Source: Acholeplasmataceae bacterium
Lineage (GTDB): Bacteria; Bacillota_I; Bacilli_A; Acholeplasmatales; Acholeplasmataceae
Reading direction: 5' to 3'
Assembly: GCA_003518475.1 (NCBI GenBank)
Contig: DOYO01000052.1
Location: 1-5,532 of the forward strand
Length of the DNA: 5,532 nt
A model generated the notes under the pieces. That model had not been told where the DNA came from. It made no database searches and was given only the letters and a program-made list of their open reading frames with translations. Position numbers and translations under genes: made by a program. Every line of letters starts with the position of its first letter. The first letter of the stretch is position 1. Of this stretch, positions 1 to 5,532 are shown one piece after another.

Positions 1-6
1 TTGAAA

Positions 7-22
7 ATGAAAGTGTTTTCAT
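7..22. promoter_or_regulatory. Dyad-symmetric, cre-like operator candidate
   Basis: A perfect 6-bp inverted repeat, ATGAAA (7-12) and TTTCAT (17-22), flanks GTGT. The inner 14 bases (8-21) match the Gram-positive catabolite-response (cre) consensus TGWNANCGNTNWCA at every defined position except one: the central CG is TG. CcpA or another LacI-family regulator could bind here, but the lost central C weakens that. It lies about 140 bp upstream of the promoter -35, which is far for direct control of oppB, and it is close to the window edge, so it may belong to an upstream or divergent gene. Confidence 0.3.
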
Positions 23-57
23 AGATTTTCATAAGAAAAATGCTTGTTTAACACATT

Positions 58-79
58 TTATAATAATAAATTATTATAA
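58..79. promoter_or_regulatory. 22-bp A/T-only perfect palindrome, operator candidate
   Basis: Arms TTATAATAAT (58-67) and ATTATTATAA (70-79) are exact reverse complements around an AA spacer. The outer heptamers TTATAAT and ATTATAA equal the half-sites of the PerR box of the Fur family. In that box they are 1 bp apart, whereas here they are 8 bp apart, so this is not a standard PerR site. It could be an operator for an unknown dimeric regulator or a chance product of A/T-rich repetitive sequence. It contains no G or C and is not followed by a T-run, so it is a poor terminator candidate. Confidence 0.35.
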
Positions 80-113
80 GAAATGGTTCATATTATCATA
101 AGTTTAAGTAAAT

Positions 114-132
114 GTAAAGCAAATTGCTTAAC
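114..132. promoter_or_regulatory. 19-bp near-perfect palindrome, operator candidate
   Basis: The core is AAGCAA (117-122), a central A (123) and TTGCTT (124-129), a perfect 6-1-6 dyad. It extends outward to GT (114-115) and AC (131-132) with a single mismatched pair (116/130), so 8 of 9 pairs match. It ends 26 bp before the -35 box. Its centre lies about 71-72 bp upstream of the predicted transcription start, a position typical for activator sites. I do not recognise the regulator. Confidence 0.4.
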
Positions 133-158
133 AGATGTTCTCATATTTGCATAAAGCA

Positions 159-187
159 TTGAATTTTTGGGGTTTTAGGAATATAAT
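159..187 (+). promoter_or_regulatory. Sigma-A type promoter for the opp operon
   Basis: The -35 element TTGAAT (159-164) matches the consensus TTGACA at four of six positions. A 17-bp spacer leads to a perfect -10 TATAAT (182-187). Transcription would start near 194-195, in an A-run, giving an untranslated leader of about 46 nt before oppB. No extended -10 TG is present. This is the best-spaced promoter in the leader, and the only one I see that combines a perfect -10 with a reasonable -35. Confidence 0.7.
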
Positions 188-226
188 TAGTGAAAAATTA
201 GTACACTCCTCATAAATTTTCTACTT

Positions 227-232
227 GGAGGG
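227..232 (+). promoter_or_regulatory. Shine-Dalgarno site of oppB, decides the start
   Basis: GGAGGG lies 8 nt before the ATG at 241 but only 2 nt before the in-frame ATG at 235. The spacing strongly favours 241. A CTCC at 206-209 could pair with GGAG at 227-230, but only over four base pairs, too weak to claim a regulatory hairpin. Confidence 0.75.
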
Positions 233-240
233 AAATGATT

Positions 241-1173
241 ATGATATATTACCTTAAAAGAATTATATCAGCAATTTTTACACTATTCATCATCGCTACG
301 CTCACCTTTTTTATGATGCGTGCAATTCCAGGTGGACCTTTTACAAGGGAAAGAACGCTTGATCCAGTCATCGAAGCCAGACTGCTCGCACAGTACAATT
401 TGGACGCTCCGCTGATGGAACAATATTTCGATTATATGAATGATTTGATTCATTTTGATTTGGGTCCTTCATTCCAATATAAAGGTTATACAGTCAATGA
501 TTTTATCAGGGTGGGATTTCCTATTTCCGCTAAAATTGGCGCGATTGCCACACTCGCTATTATTATAGTCGGAATACCGATTGGCATTATCTCAGCTCTA
601 AAACAAAATAAGCCTATTGATTATACAGTCATGGTTCTTGCCACACTTGGTGTGACGATTCCAAGTTTCATCATTGCTACGCTTTATATCTATATATTTG
701 GTTACAAATTGAATTGGGTTCCCGCAGGAGGCATGGGCGACAGTCCGCTTTACTATATCGGACCAGTCATTGCCTTATCTGGCTATTCCTTATCATTTGT
801 CGCCCGATTAACAAGATCCAGCATGCTTGAAGTTATTCAACAGGATTATATCAGAACCGCGAGAGCGAATGGCCTATCTGAATTCAAGGTAATGGGAAAG
901 CATGCTTTGAAGAATGGATTGATTCCTGTCGTCACGTATATCGGACCGATGATTGCAGCAATTTTAACTGGATCATTTGTTGTTGAATATGTATTTGGAA
1001 TCGCTGGCATCGGGGAAAGATTTGTGACAAGCGTGACAGCGCGTGACTACACCACTGTAGTCGGAGTCACTGTTTTCTATGCGGCATTTTATATCGTGAT
1101 GGTGCTCCTTGTGGATATTGCTTATTCCTTCATTGATCCTCGCATCAAGATGGGAAAGAAGAGTGGTGACTAA
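241..1173 (+). CDS. oppB: Oligopeptide ABC transporter permease OppB
   Basis: This is one of the two membrane subunits that form the peptide import channel in the cytoplasmic membrane. The 310-residue protein is of normal family length. It starts YYLKRI, followed by TM1 (about residues 8-30) and the typical loop opening IPGGPF. Further membrane segments lie near 98-120, 130-153, 172-190, 227-250 and 272-296. The EAA-type loop that docks on the ATPase is at about 202-230 (DYIRTARANGLSEFKVMGKH, then ALKN). The conserved family stretch VEYVFGIAGIGE at 248-259 has Ala where many homologues have Pro. An upstream in-frame ATG at 235 would add two residues, but ribosome-site spacing favours 241. It is the first gene of the operon, and oppC follows after 1 nt. 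The family also moves dipeptides and nickel; the OppA-type binding protein here points to oligopeptides. Confidence 0.93.
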   Translation: MIYYLKRIISAIFTLFIIATLTFFMMRAIPGGPFTRERTLDPVIEARLLAQYNLDAPLMEQYFDYMNDLIHFDLGPSFQYKGYTVNDFIRVGFPISAKIGAIATLAIIIVGIPIGIISALKQNKPIDYTVMVLATLGVTIPSFIIATLYIYIFGYKLNWVPAGGMGDSPLYYIGPVIALSGYSLSFVARLTRSSMLEVIQQDYIRTARANGLSEFKVMGKHALKNGLIPVVTYIGPMIAAILTGSFVVEYVFGIAGIGERFVTSVTARDYTTVVGVTVFYAAFYIVMVLLVDIAYSFIDPRIKMGKKSGD

Positions 1174-1174
1174 A

Positions 1175-2362
1175 ATGAACAAGAGCGATTTTAAGTTTGT
1201 AGCTCCCGAAGATAGAGCAAACATAGAACAGATCAGACCAGGATTGACCTATTGGAAAGATGCTTGGAGAAGATTGAAAAAGAATAAATTAGCGATGGCA
1301 GGGCTTGTTGTTATCGGCTTGATGACTTTATTTGGCATCTTTGGTCCATTTTTTACGAATTATAATTATAGCGATCAGATTCCAGGATTTAATAATATTC
1401 CTCCACGATTTGAAATTATGAAGGTAGAAGATCATTATTTCTACTTAAACCTATCTGAATATAACCTTTATACATCTACTGAAGATGGATTGTTGCTTGA
1501 AAAGCTGGATGAAACAGCTAGAGATACGACGATAAAACACCTCACTTATGATTTGAACGGCGAAGATGTCATGATTAATTACAGTTATAAGGTTTTTGAA
1601 GAGTTGGCAGATGAAGGCATTGATTTCAGCATCACCTATCACGGTGTTGAGTATAAAGAACTGTACGGAAAAGTATCCAACAAATTATTCCCATGGGGAT
1701 CGGATACCCTTGCCAGAGACGTCATGACACGTGTCATGTATGGTGCGCGCATTTCACTATTCATCGCTTTAGTTGCCGCACTCGTTAACTTATTCATCGG
1801 CGTCATCTATGGAAGCATCGCCGGTATCGAAGGCGGAATCGTGGACGATATCATGATGAGAATCATCGACGTCATCAATTCTATCCCATTACTGCTTTAC
1901 GTTATTTTAATTATGGTTATTTTAGATGATAATAGCATGTTTACTGTCATTTTGACCCTAGGATTGGTTTATTGGGTCGGTATGGCAAGATTGGTCAGAG
2001 GTCAGGTTTTAGGACTTAAAAATCAAGAATTCGTTTTAGCGGCAAGAGCAATCGGCGTTCCGAAGAGCCAAATCATTTTCAGACATTTGATACCGAATTC
2101 AATTGGTCCGATTATTGTTTCTTTAACCATGATGATACCGAGCGCGATCTTTACGGAAGCATTCCTAAGCTTTATCGGATTGGGCGCATCCGCTCCCCAA
2201 TCTTCTTGGGGCAGCTTGGCAAATGATGCCATCGGCGTATTCAGATCCTCATTATATCAATTGCTGTTTCCAGCAAGTGCAATCGCAATTACCATTTTAG
2301 CGTTTAATTTCTTCGGCGACGGGGTTAGATCAGCTCTGGATCCCAAGCTCAGAAAGGGGTAA
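1175..2362 (+). CDS. oppC: Oligopeptide ABC transporter permease OppC with enlarged extracellular loop
   Basis: This is the second membrane subunit of the peptide channel, partner of OppB. At 395 residues it is much longer than the usual 290-310. The cytoplasmic N-terminus is followed by TM1 (about 42-60). A loop of about 110 residues (61-171) comes next, before the family motif WGSDTLARDVMTRVMYGARI (174-193). Typical homologues have far fewer residues here. Later segments lie near 193-215, 237-272, 310-332 and 364-382. The EAA-type coupling loop is at about 285-308 (EFVLAARAIGVPKSQIIFRH, then LIPN). I chose ATG 1175 over an in-frame ATG at 1109, which lies inside oppB and would add 22 residues encoded by oppB sequence. 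GGTGA at 1165-1169 is a fair ribosome site 5 nt before 1175. Close coupling to oppB suggests co-translation. Confidence 0.92.
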   Translation: MNKSDFKFVAPEDRANIEQIRPGLTYWKDAWRRLKKNKLAMAGLVVIGLMTLFGIFGPFFTNYNYSDQIPGFNNIPPRFEIMKVEDHYFYLNLSEYNLYTSTEDGLLLEKLDETARDTTIKHLTYDLNGEDVMINYSYKVFEELADEGIDFSITYHGVEYKELYGKVSNKLFPWGSDTLARDVMTRVMYGARISLFIALVAALVNLFIGVIYGSIAGIEGGIVDDIMMRIIDVINSIPLLLYVILIMVILDDNSMFTVILTLGLVYWVGMARLVRGQVLGLKNQEFVLAARAIGVPKSQIIFRHLIPNSIGPIIVSLTMMIPSAIFTEAFLSFIGLGASAPQSSWGSLANDAIGVFRSSLYQLLFPASAIAITILAFNFFGDGVRSALDPKLRKG

Positions 2363-2368
2363 TCCGAT

Positions 2369-3391
2369 ATGCCACTACTCGAAGTCAAGAACTTAAAAAC
2401 AAGTTTTTTCACACATATGGGAGAGGTTCAAGCTGTAAGAGGCGTTTCTTTTACGCTTGAAAAAGGCGAAATTCTCGGGATTGTCGGTGAATCCGGATCT
2501 GGAAAGAGTGTTTCAGCCTTATCCATCATGGGGTTAGTCGATCAGCCTGGAAGAATTGTGAACGGTGAAGTCCTCTTTCAAGGCAAAGACCTATCCAAGC
2601 TTTCACATCATGAATTATCAGCAATCAGAGGAAAAGATCTATCCATGATCTTCCAAGATCCGATGTCATCCTTGAATCCAGTATTTAGAATTGGAAATCA
2701 AATCAAAGAAGTCATCATGGCGCATACCGATATGACGAAGGAACAAGCGCATGCCCGTGCCATTGAATTATTAACCTTAGTCAACATCCCTGAACCGGAA
2801 ACCAGAATCAATCATTATCCTCACCAATTTTCAGGCGGTATGAGACAAAGAGCAATGATCGCTATGGCGCTATCCTGCAATCCACAACTATTAATCGCAG
2901 ATGAACCAACAACTGCGTTAGATGTCACCATCCAAGCTCAAATCTTGGAACTGATGAGAGAACTTCAGCAAAAGAAGGACTTAAGCATCATTTTAATTAC
3001 CCACGATTTGGGAGTTATTGCAGAAATTTGTTCAAAAGTCATCGTTATGTATGGCGGTATAGTGATGGAACAAGGATCTGTATTTGATATCTTTGAAAAT
3101 CCACAGCACCCCTATACGAAAGGCTTGCACCAATCTGTGCCAAAGAATGTCAGAGGAAATAAAGAACGGTTGATTCCTATTCCTGGAACTCCGCCTGATT
3201 TGCTCGAACCCCCATCCGGTTGTCCATTTTCACCAAGATGTCCGCATGCCATGGAAATTTGCATGAAAGAAGCATCACCTTTATTTAAGATCGATGAAAA
3301 TCATGCTGCATCCTGCTGGCTGCATCATATAGAATCACCTGTAGTAGAGGACTATTCCAAAACAGAGGAGGTGCTTGATCATGAACAATAA
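2369..3391 (+). CDS. oppD: Oligopeptide ABC transporter ATPase OppD
   Basis: This cytoplasmic ATP-binding subunit pairs with OppF to power peptide import. The 340-residue length is normal. Visible motifs in order: Walker A GESGSGKS (40-47), Q-loop Gln96 in IFQDP, ABC signature FSGGMRQR (154-161), Walker B LLIADEP with catalytic Glu179, D-loop ALD (183-185) and H-loop His212 in ITHD. The C-terminal oligopeptide/dipeptide extension has HPYTKGL (247-253) and four cysteines, Cys285, Cys291, Cys298 and Cys316, spaced CX5CX6CX17C. Structures of related Opp/Dpp transporters show a [4Fe-4S] cluster at such cysteines. All catalytic residues are present, so it should be active. AAAGGGG at 2353-2359 lies 9 nt before the start. 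The gene begins 6 nt after oppC and its end overlaps oppF. Confidence 0.95.
   Translation: MPLLEVKNLKTSFFTHMGEVQAVRGVSFTLEKGEILGIVGESGSGKSVSALSIMGLVDQPGRIVNGEVLFQGKDLSKLSHHELSAIRGKDLSMIFQDPMSSLNPVFRIGNQIKEVIMAHTDMTKEQAHARAIELLTLVNIPEPETRINHYPHQFSGGMRQRAMIAMALSCNPQLLIADEPTTALDVTIQAQILELMRELQQKKDLSIILITHDLGVIAEICSKVIVMYGGIVMEQGSVFDIFENPQHPYTKGLHQSVPKNVRGNKERLIPIPGTPPDLLEPPSGCPFSPRCPHAMEICMKEASPLFKIDENHAASCWLHHIESPVVEDYSKTEEVLDHEQ
3365..3373 (+). promoter_or_regulatory. Strong Shine-Dalgarno site of oppF, inside oppD
   Basis: GAGGAGGTG is close to a perfect anti-16S match and lies within the last codons of oppD. Its GGAGG core (3367-3371) is 9 nt before ATG 3381 but only 3 nt before the in-frame TTG at 3375, so ATG 3381 is the likely start. 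The arrangement suggests translational coupling between the two ATPase genes. Confidence 0.75.
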
Positions 3392-4388
3392 TGAAAAAAC
3401 CCCCTTGCTTGAAGTCAAAAACCTAACGAAACATTTTGATTTGAGCACCATTGGAAATAAACGGATACTTGCAGCTGTCGATGGAATTGATTTTGTAGTC
3501 TATAAGGGTGAAACATTCGGTTTGGTCGGAGAGTCCGGTTGCGGAAAAACAACGACGGGACGATTGATCGTCAAGCTTTATAAACCGACTGCAGGAAAAA
3601 TCATCTTTGACAATATCGATTATGCAAATAAATCCGAAAGGGAATTAAAGCCCTTCCGCAAGCGGGTTCAAATGATATTCCAGGACCCCTACGCATCCCT
3701 AAACTCCAGAATGACTGTTACAGAAATCATTGCTGAAGGTATTAAAACACATCATATCTTAGAAAACAAAGCAGATATAGAAGAACGTGTTCATGAACTT
3801 CTAGAAAAAGTTGGGTTGAAGAGAGAACACGCCGGCAGATATCCCCATGAGTTTTCAGGAGGTCAGAGACAGCGGATCGGTATCGCACGTGCTCTAGCTT
3901 TGAATCCGGAATTGATTGTTGCTGATGAACCCATCAGCGCACTAGACGTCTCGATTCAAGCCCAAGTGATCAACATGCTTGAAGACTTGCAAAAGGAATT
4001 CAATTTGACCTATCTCTTCATCGCACATGACCTATCGATGGTTCGTCATATCAGTGACCGCATCGGTGTCATGTATTTAGGAAAGATGATGGAAATTGGT
4101 GTATCCGATGATGTTTATGAAAGACCGCTTCATCCTTATACCAAATCCTTGTTATCTGCAATCCCGATTGCAGATCCAAGAGTCAGAATGTCTGATACAA
4201 GAGTCATCCTGCAGGGAGACGTCAAGAGCCCGATCAATGTGAAGCCAGGATGCAGGTTCGCATCTCGTTGCAGATATGCGAAAGAAAACTGTCACACGGA
4301 AACACCAGAATTTAAAGAAGTAATGCCTAACCGATTTGCGGCATGTCATTACATAGAAGAAATTAATGATTTAAACACTGAAAAGTGA
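3381..4388 (+). CDS. oppF: Oligopeptide ABC transporter ATPase OppF
   Basis: This is the second ATP-binding subunit, heterodimer partner of OppD. It has 335 residues from ATG 3381; an upstream in-frame TTG at 3375 would add two, but is too near the ribosome site. Motifs: Walker A GESGCGKT (50-57), Q-loop Gln101 in IFQDP, signature FSGGQRQR (158-165), Walker B LIVADEP with Glu183, D-loop ALD and H-loop His216 in IAHD. The C-terminal extension has HPYTKSL (251-257) and cysteines 291, 297, 304 and 322, the same CX5CX6CX17C spacing as OppD, again suggesting an iron-sulfur cluster. The aromatic PYASLNSRMTV region after the Q-loop, where OppD has PMSSLNPVFRI, is typical of the F-type subunit. Both ATP sites of the heterodimer look competent. 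The gene overlaps oppD by 11 nt and ends with TGA, 26 nt before oppA. Confidence 0.95.
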   Translation: MNNNEKTPLLEVKNLTKHFDLSTIGNKRILAAVDGIDFVVYKGETFGLVGESGCGKTTTGRLIVKLYKPTAGKIIFDNIDYANKSERELKPFRKRVQMIFQDPYASLNSRMTVTEIIAEGIKTHHILENKADIEERVHELLEKVGLKREHAGRYPHEFSGGQRQRIGIARALALNPELIVADEPISALDVSIQAQVINMLEDLQKEFNLTYLFIAHDLSMVRHISDRIGVMYLGKMMEIGVSDDVYERPLHPYTKSLLSAIPIADPRVRMSDTRVILQGDVKSPINVKPGCRFASRCRYAKENCHTETPEFKEVMPNRFAACHYIEEINDLNTEK

Positions 4389-4392
4389 TTTA
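4372..4392 (+). other. Small stem-loop at the oppF/oppA junction
   Basis: CACT (4376-4379) and AGTG (4384-4387) flank a GAAA loop. TAAA (4372-4375) can pair with TTTA (4389-4392) if A4388 bulges out, giving eight base pairs. It spans the oppF stop codon and ends 10 nt before the GGAG of the oppA ribosome site. Most pairs are A-U and no T-run follows, so it is not an intrinsic terminator. A role in RNA processing or stability around oppA is possible but unproven; chance pairing is also plausible. Confidence 0.25.
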
Positions 4393-4414
4393 GATAAAAA
4401 AAGGAGAGAGAAAA

Positions 4415-5532
4415 ATGAAGAAACTCGTATTAATCTTAGTGGTTTTAGCGTTCGTTTTCGGATTAGCTGCTTGTACCGAACCAAGAGATACAACAGTTTT
4501 GAGATGGAATATCGGAGCTGAACCATTAACGCTTGACCCATCACTCAACGGAGCTTCAGACGGTGGAGACGTAATCAATAACACCTTTGAAGGTCTAGTT
4601 CGTGAGTTTAATGGTGTTGTTGAACCAGGTATTGCAGAGTCTTGGGTGACTTCTGCAGATGGTAAAACAATTACATTTACACTGCGCGACTCCAAGTGGA
4701 GCGATGGATCAGATTTGACTGCTGATGACTTTGTCTATTCATGGCTCAGAGCGATGAGTCCACTCACTGCAAGCGAATATGCTTGGATTTGGGAATATAC
4801 AAACGTTGTTGGAGCATTGGATGCCGTTTATTTCACAGATGAAATGGACAATGTAACCGAAGAAGAAAACGTTTATGATGATGACGGCATATTGGTTGGT
4901 GAAGACTATAGTGATGGTTTGGATGACGTTTCCGGTCTGACAGTGGAAGAAACATTGGACAATGTCGGAATTTCCGCACCAAATGATAATACATTTGTTG
5001 TAGAACTCATAAATCCAACTGCATACTTTGTCAGTTTGATGGCATTCTATCATTTCATGCCAGTTAAGCAATCTTCAGTTGAAGATCCAGACGGTTTAGA
5101 CGGCCTGTGGGCATCTCAACCAGACTTAGCTGTATGCAATGGCCCATTCAAGTTAACTGAATACACGCTTGGTGATGGTTTAGTGCTTGAAAAGAATGAA
5201 AATTATTGGGAAGCAGATTCTGTTAAGCTTGAAAAGATCGAAGGTTTCTTCATCGATAACGAATCGACTGCTTTTGATAGATATAATTCAGGAGAATTGG
5301 ATTATATTCCTCAAGTACCAAGCAGTGAAATGGCTAGACTGATTCTTGAAGATGAAGAATTCCATGTTTACGCTTTATTAGGAACATATTATTACAGCTT
5401 TAATCTAAATGATGAAGATGATCTTTATGATAATCTCAAGTTGAGAAAAGCATTATCCTATGCAATTGACCGTGAAGCTATCGTGGATACACTCGGTGGT
5501 GGGCAGGTTCCTGCTGCTGGATTCGTACCTCC
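4415..5532 (+). CDS. oppA: Oligopeptide-binding lipoprotein OppA, 3'-truncated by window edge
   Basis: This is the extracellular substrate-binding protein (SBP family 5), which captures peptides and hands them to OppB/OppC. An open frame of 372 codons reaches the window end without a stop; full-length relatives have roughly 530-600 residues. A lipoprotein signal (MKKLVLILVV...GLAAC) has lipobox LAAC with the lipid-anchored Cys20. Family marks follow: EGLVREFNGVVEPGIAESW (59-77), SADGKTITFTLRDSKWSDG (80-98), DDFVYSWLRAM (104-114), TASEYA (118-123), CNGPFKLTEY (241-250) and LRKALSYAIDREAIVD (343-358). The FVYSW...TAS pattern resembles oligopeptide-type OppA rather than nickel or heme binders. 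Residues 141-183 form an unusually acidic insert. AAGGAG (4401-4406) is 8 nt before the ATG. Being last in the operon recalls Lactococcus oppDFBCA; in enteric bacteria oppA is first. Confidence 0.93.
   Translation, partial: MKKLVLILVVLAFVFGLAACTEPRDTTVLRWNIGAEPLTLDPSLNGASDGGDVINNTFEGLVREFNGVVEPGIAESWVTSADGKTITFTLRDSKWSDGSDLTADDFVYSWLRAMSPLTASEYAWIWEYTNVVGALDAVYFTDEMDNVTEEENVYDDDGILVGEDYSDGLDDVSGLTVEETLDNVGISAPNDNTFVVELINPTAYFVSLMAFYHFMPVKQSSVEDPDGLDGLWASQPDLAVCNGPFKLTEYTLGDGLVLEKNENYWEADSVKLEKIEGFFIDNESTAFDRYNSGELDYIPQVPSSEMARLILEDEEFHVYALLGTYYYSFNLNDEDDLYDNLKLRKALSYAIDREAIVDTLGGGQVPAAGFVP

Noticed and set aside
44..72. Alternative promoter TTGTTT-17 bp-TAAATT
   Set aside because: Both boxes are weaker than those at 159-187, and the candidate overlaps the A/T palindrome, where -10-like strings are expected by chance.
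148..158. Short inverted repeat TGC-ATAAA-GCA just before the -35 box
   Set aside because: Only three base pairs, well within chance for this composition.
1109..1174. Longer OppC starting at ATG 1109, adding 22 residues
   Set aside because: This extension lies entirely inside the 3' end of oppB in another frame. The ATG at 1175 has a GGTGA ribosome site and directly follows the oppB stop, and the 395-residue protein starts with a normal cytoplasmic N-terminus.
973..1224. 83-codon open frame on the - strand
   Set aside because: It overlaps the well-supported oppB/oppC coding sequence, has no recognisable family features, and is best explained as a frame shadow.
4389..4414. Terminator or separate promoter between oppF and oppA
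   Set aside because: The gap is only 26 nt, has no G/C-rich stem followed by T residues, and no -35/-10 pair of acceptable quality and spacing was found.
4390..4695. 101-codon open frame on the - strand at the start of oppA
   Set aside because: It lies opposite the signal peptide and first domain of OppA, whose sequence matches family 5 binding proteins closely. No ribosome site or recognisable family was found for the antisense frame.
4739..5071. 110-codon open frame on the - strand within oppA
   Set aside because: It is antisense to conserved OppA sequence and its Cys/Ile/Phe-rich composition is typical of a shadow frame.

Overview
The window holds one nearly complete oligopeptide ABC transporter operon, all on the + strand and in the order oppB-oppC-oppD-oppF-oppA. 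OppA runs off the right edge. The DNA is A/T-rich and arginine is often AGA. Trp is encoded by TGG, TGA serves as the oppF stop, and most genes have a recognisable Shine-Dalgarno site. The substrate-binding protein is a lipoprotein with a LAAC lipobox. This fits a low-GC Gram-positive lineage (Bacillota) or a Mycoplasmatota group with the standard code, such as Acholeplasma or Izemoplasma relatives. It argues against Mycoplasma/Spiroplasma, where TGA encodes Trp. Family-level placement is a guess.

Layout: positions 1-240 are non-coding and regulatory. They hold a good sigma-A type promoter (159-187, TTGAAT-17 bp-TATAAT) and three dyad-symmetric sequences upstream of it (7-22, 58-79, 114-132), which are operator candidates. 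Then come oppB (241-1173) and oppC (1175-2362), the two membrane permeases; oppD (2369-3391) and oppF (3381-4388), the two ATPases; and oppA (4415 to the window end), the extracellular peptide-binding lipoprotein. Gaps are 1 nt, 6 nt, an 11-nt overlap and 26 nt. No strong terminator or convincing internal promoter is visible, so a single transcript is likely.

How it works: OppA captures peptides outside the cell and delivers them to the OppB/OppC channel. OppD and OppF form the ATPase heterodimer that drives import. All catalytic motifs of both ATPases are intact, and both carry the same C-terminal four-cysteine pattern (CX5CX6CX17C), known in this family to hold an iron-sulfur cluster.

This is a well-known system and I see no evidence of an undescribed one. 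The less ordinary points are the roughly 110-residue extracellular loop in OppC, an acidic insert in OppA, and the cluster of palindromes in the leader.
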